From Acetobacterium sp. (GTDB lineage Bacteria > Bacillota > Clostridia > Eubacteriales > Eubacteriaceae): a stretch of 7,680 nucleotides of DNA. The stretch covers positions 1 to 7,680 of the forward strand of contig JAKLQL010000180.1 of NCBI GenBank assembly GCA_022013395.1, given 5' to 3'. The position numbers were made by a program, and so were the translations under genes. The notes under the pieces are model-generated. The model searched no databases. It was not told the origin of the DNA and saw only the letters and a list, made by a program, of their open reading frames with translations. Shown piece by piece: positions 6,006 to 7,680 of this stretch; positions within the stretch are counted from its first letter, which is position 1, and each line of letters begins with the position of its first letter.

Positions 6006-6374
6006 ATGAACGTATATGATGAAGCCAATAGTTTGGCGAAAGCACTCAAGGAATCCACTGAATACAAGAATTTTTTAGCCGCTAAAGAAAAACTGGAACA
6101 AGATCCGGAAAAATATGAAATGGCGAAGGATTATATGCGTAAGCAAATGGAAATTCAATCCTTCCAAATGTTGGGAAATGAGCTTTCCGAGGAACAGATT
6201 ACTTCCTATAATGCCATTGCCAACACGATTATGGGGATCCCTGAAATCGCCGAATTTTTTCAGGCCCAAATGTATTTTTCAGTCGTTTTCCAGGACATCA
6301 CCGACATCATGGCAAAAGCAGTTGACTTGGATATGGGTCTTTTTGACTCAGAAGAAGAAGGCTGTGGGGCTTAA
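6006..6374 (+). CDS. YlbF/YmcA family protein
   Basis: This is a 122-residue, mostly helical cytosolic protein of the Com_YlbF family. Typical traits are the opening MNVYDEANSLAKALKESTEYKNFLAAKEKL, the central MRKQMEIQSF, and the later IMGIPEIAEFFQAQMYFSVVFQDITDIMAKAV. In Bacillus subtilis, YlbF (RicF) and YmcA (RicA) form the Y-complex with YaaT (RicT), which affects RNase Y-dependent mRNA maturation, competence, biofilm and sporulation. Whether this copy matches RicA, RicF or a separate clade cannot be told here. Only one cysteine is present, Cys120 near the end (EEEGCGA); the Bacillus complex uses cysteines to bind iron-sulfur clusters. The ribosome binding site TAGGAG lies 6 bases before the ATG. 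It follows rnjA and ends at a strong hairpin. A link to RNA decay is attractive next to rnjA but is inferred. Confidence 0.88.
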   Translation: MNVYDEANSLAKALKESTEYKNFLAAKEKLEQDPEKYEMAKDYMRKQMEIQSFQMLGNELSEEQITSYNAIANTIMGIPEIAEFFQAQMYFSVVFQDITDIMAKAVDLDMGLFDSEEEGCGA

Positions 6375-6400
6375 ACATCCATTCAAATAGTAGCTATTCG

Positions 6401-6445
6401 AAAAGAATATAGGTGCCCACCTCTATCGCGGTCCTATATTCTTTT
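6401..6445 (+). terminator. Strong terminator-like hairpin between the YlbF-family gene and mltG
   Basis: AAAAGAATATAGG (6401-6413) is the exact reverse complement of CCTATATTCTTTT (6433-6445), giving a 13-bp perfect stem with a 19-base loop. The A-rich 5' arm and the T-rich 3' arm, extended by TTTTATGGTTTT, would let it work on both strands. The nested palindrome AGGTGCCCACCT (6411-6422) offers a small competing hairpin that would break the main stem's top. It ends only 33 bases before the mltG start codon. Confidence 0.75.
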
Positions 6446-6478
6446 TATGGTTTTAAATAAACGGAAAGAAGGTGAAGT

Positions 6479-7561
6479 ATGGGAGATAAAACAGTTCGAT
6501 CAGGAAAGCGTCCCCAAAGAAAAAAAGGGAAACTCATTGCAATTATTCTTTTATTATTAGTGATTTTTGGGGCAACCGGTATTTTTAGCTACAACTATTT
6601 TATCGGACAAATGTTGGAGCCAGTCGGTGATGGGGATCTGGTCTATGTTCAAATCGAAGAAGGGGCAGTCATTGGTGATGTATCACAGCTTTTGGTCGAA
6701 AATAAGCTAATTCGGGATGCCTTTGCATTTGAGATGTTAGCCAAAAAAAGTAACACCGCCAATCAGATTCAATCCGGCTATTATGCCTTCAGTCCCACCG
6801 AATCGGCTCAACAGATTCTGGATCGTCTGATCTCGGGCGATGTGGCTGACGCAACGGTAACCATCCCGGAAGGGCGTAACATCTCAGAATTTGCTAAGAT
6901 TTTAGAAGAAAAAGACATCTGCGATGCTGATGCATTTATTGAAGAAACAAAAAAAGTAGCCGAATATCAAAAGAATTATCCGATTTTAAGCAGTATTCCA
7001 TTGGAGCCTAAGGATGGTGTTAGCCGAACCTTGGAAGGCTATCTGTTTCCTGATACCTATAGCTTTACTCCGAATACCGAACCATCTGAAGTGGTGACCG
7101 CCATGCTGGATCGGTTTGTGGAAGTTTACAATAAAGACGATTTAAAGCGAACCACCGAAATGGGTAAAACGGTGGATGAGATTGTCATTATGGCCTCCGT
7201 TGTCGAACTGGAAACAAAGTTAGTCGAAGACAAGGCTAATGCTGCCAGTGTATTTTACAATCGTATTGCCGCAAATATGCCATTACAATCTGACATCACT
7301 GTGGATTACGCTCGTGGTGAAAAAACGGCGGTACTGACCACCGACCAAACCCAATTTGCCTCGCCCTATAATACCTATATCAATACCGGTTTACCCTTTG
7401 GACCGATATGTTCCTTTGGGAAAACATCATTGGAGGCCGCCTTATATCCGGCGACCACCAAGTATTTATATTTTGTTGCCGATATGAATTCGGGAAAAAT
7501 ATACTTTAACGAAACCTATGAAGAACATCTGGCAGATGTAGAAAAATATATGGGAAATTAA
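6479..7561 (+). CDS. mltG: Endolytic murein transglycosylase MltG (YceG-like)
   Basis: MltG cleaves nascent peptidoglycan strands at the outer face of the membrane and is thought to set glycan chain length. The 360-residue protein starts with a Lys/Arg-rich cytoplasmic tail (1-18). One membrane helix follows at about 19-42 (LIAIILLLLVIFGATGIFSY), so the rest is extracellular. A LysM-like subdomain lies at about 50-120. The catalytic domain carries LEGYLFPDTYSF (185-196), MASVVELET with the likely catalytic Glu243, VFYNRI (258-263), MPLQSDITVDY (267-277), SPYNTYINTGLPFGPI (295-310) and EEH near the end. The loop after GPI reads CSFGKTS where the family usually has a proline before the glycine (NPG or SPG). 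The ribosome binding site is AAGG plus TGA, 6 bases before ATG. In relatives the gene follows DUF1292; here five kilobase-scale neighbours and a terminator-like hairpin intervene. Confidence 0.94.
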   Translation: MGDKTVRSGKRPQRKKGKLIAIILLLLVIFGATGIFSYNYFIGQMLEPVGDGDLVYVQIEEGAVIGDVSQLLVENKLIRDAFAFEMLAKKSNTANQIQSGYYAFSPTESAQQILDRLISGDVADATVTIPEGRNISEFAKILEEKDICDADAFIEETKKVAEYQKNYPILSSIPLEPKDGVSRTLEGYLFPDTYSFTPNTEPSEVVTAMLDRFVEVYNKDDLKRTTEMGKTVDEIVIMASVVELETKLVEDKANAASVFYNRIAANMPLQSDITVDYARGEKTAVLTTDQTQFASPYNTYINTGLPFGPICSFGKTSLEAALYPATTKYLYFVADMNSGKIYFNETYEEHLADVEKYMGN

Positions 7562-7631
7562 GCAAATTTATTAAAACAAACCATTTGAAAATAAAACGGG
7601 TTATAAATTAAAAAAGAATGAAGGCCATATC

Positions 7632-7680
7632 GTGAGTGAAATTGTACAAGATTATATTGAGGATTATATTAGAGGTTTAA
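7632..7680 (+). CDS. 5' end of a gene, probably O-methyltransferase TrmR/YrrM (truncated by window)
   Basis: A GTG codon at 7632, 7 bases after GAAGG (7620-7624), opens a frame with no stop to the end of the window. It reads MSEIVQDYIEDYIRGL. This resembles the N-terminus of the class I SAM-dependent O-methyltransferases that follow mltG in many Firmicutes (yrrM in Bacillus subtilis), one of which, TrmR, methylates 5-hydroxyuridine at the tRNA wobble position. Only 16 codons are visible and no catalytic motif is reached, so the identity rests on this short N-terminus and on gene order. The 70-base gap after mltG is A/T-rich; I see no clear terminator or promoter in it. Confidence 0.6.
   Translation, partial: MSEIVQDYIEDYIRGL

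Noticed and set aside
7585..7613. Possible promoter before the last gene (TTGAAA plus A/T-rich -10 region)
   Set aside because: With a 17-base spacer the -10 is TTAAAA, only three of six matches. The better TATAAA at 7602-7607 leaves an 11-base spacer. A/T-rich background explains both.
1..7680. New defence, mobile or CRISPR system
   Set aside because: All coding space is filled by recognisable conserved families in near-standard order. No transposase, integrase, spaced repeat array, tRNA or attachment site was seen.

Overview
This window reads as a stretch of core chromosome from a low-to-medium GC anaerobic Firmicute of the class Clostridia. Three things point there: the gene content and order (alaS, ireB, ruvX, DUF1292, fur, rnjA, mltG), the AAGGAGG-type ribosome binding sites, and an aldo/keto reductase carrying a bacterial-type 2[4Fe-4S] ferredoxin tail. 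An Acetobacterium/Eubacterium-like acetogen is my best guess from the protein style, but the sequence alone does not prove it. All genes are on the + strand.

Layout. 1-780 is the 3' part of alaS (editing-domain end, coiled coil, C-Ala domain). A sigma-A-like promoter and strong ribosome binding site follow, then ireB (878-1144), which ends at an intrinsic terminator (1159-1196). Next come an aldo/keto reductase-ferredoxin fusion (1271-2215) and ruvX (2246-2662). A short gap holds a perfect 19-bp inverted repeat (2667-2685) and a consensus TATAAT. It opens a tight cluster: DUF1292 protein (2754-3044), sfsA (3025-3735, overlapping the gene before it), fur (3741-4190) and rnjA (4192-5931, TTG start). 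A YlbF/YmcA-family gene (6006-6374) ends at a strong terminator-like hairpin (6401-6445). mltG (6479-7561) follows only 33 bases later. The last 49 bases are the start of another gene, probably the tRNA methyltransferase trmR.

How the genes fit together. From memory, the backbone alaS-ireB-ruvX-DUF1292-mltG-trmR matches the Bacillus subtilis order alaS-yrzL-yrrK-yrzB-yrrL-yrrM. Relative to that order, this genome has the reductase between ireB and ruvX, and a block of sfsA, fur, rnjA and the YlbF-family gene between DUF1292 and mltG. The themes are translation quality control (alaS, trmR), RNA turnover (rnjA, perhaps with the YlbF-family protein), cell-wall control (ireB, mltG), rRNA maturation (ruvX) and iron-dependent regulation (fur). 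I found no mobile element, CRISPR array, tRNA or rRNA, and no convincing new biological system. The observations most worth a check are the 19-bp operator-like repeat in front of the fur-containing cluster, the terminator wedged in front of mltG, and the redox enzyme inserted into a conserved housekeeping neighbourhood.
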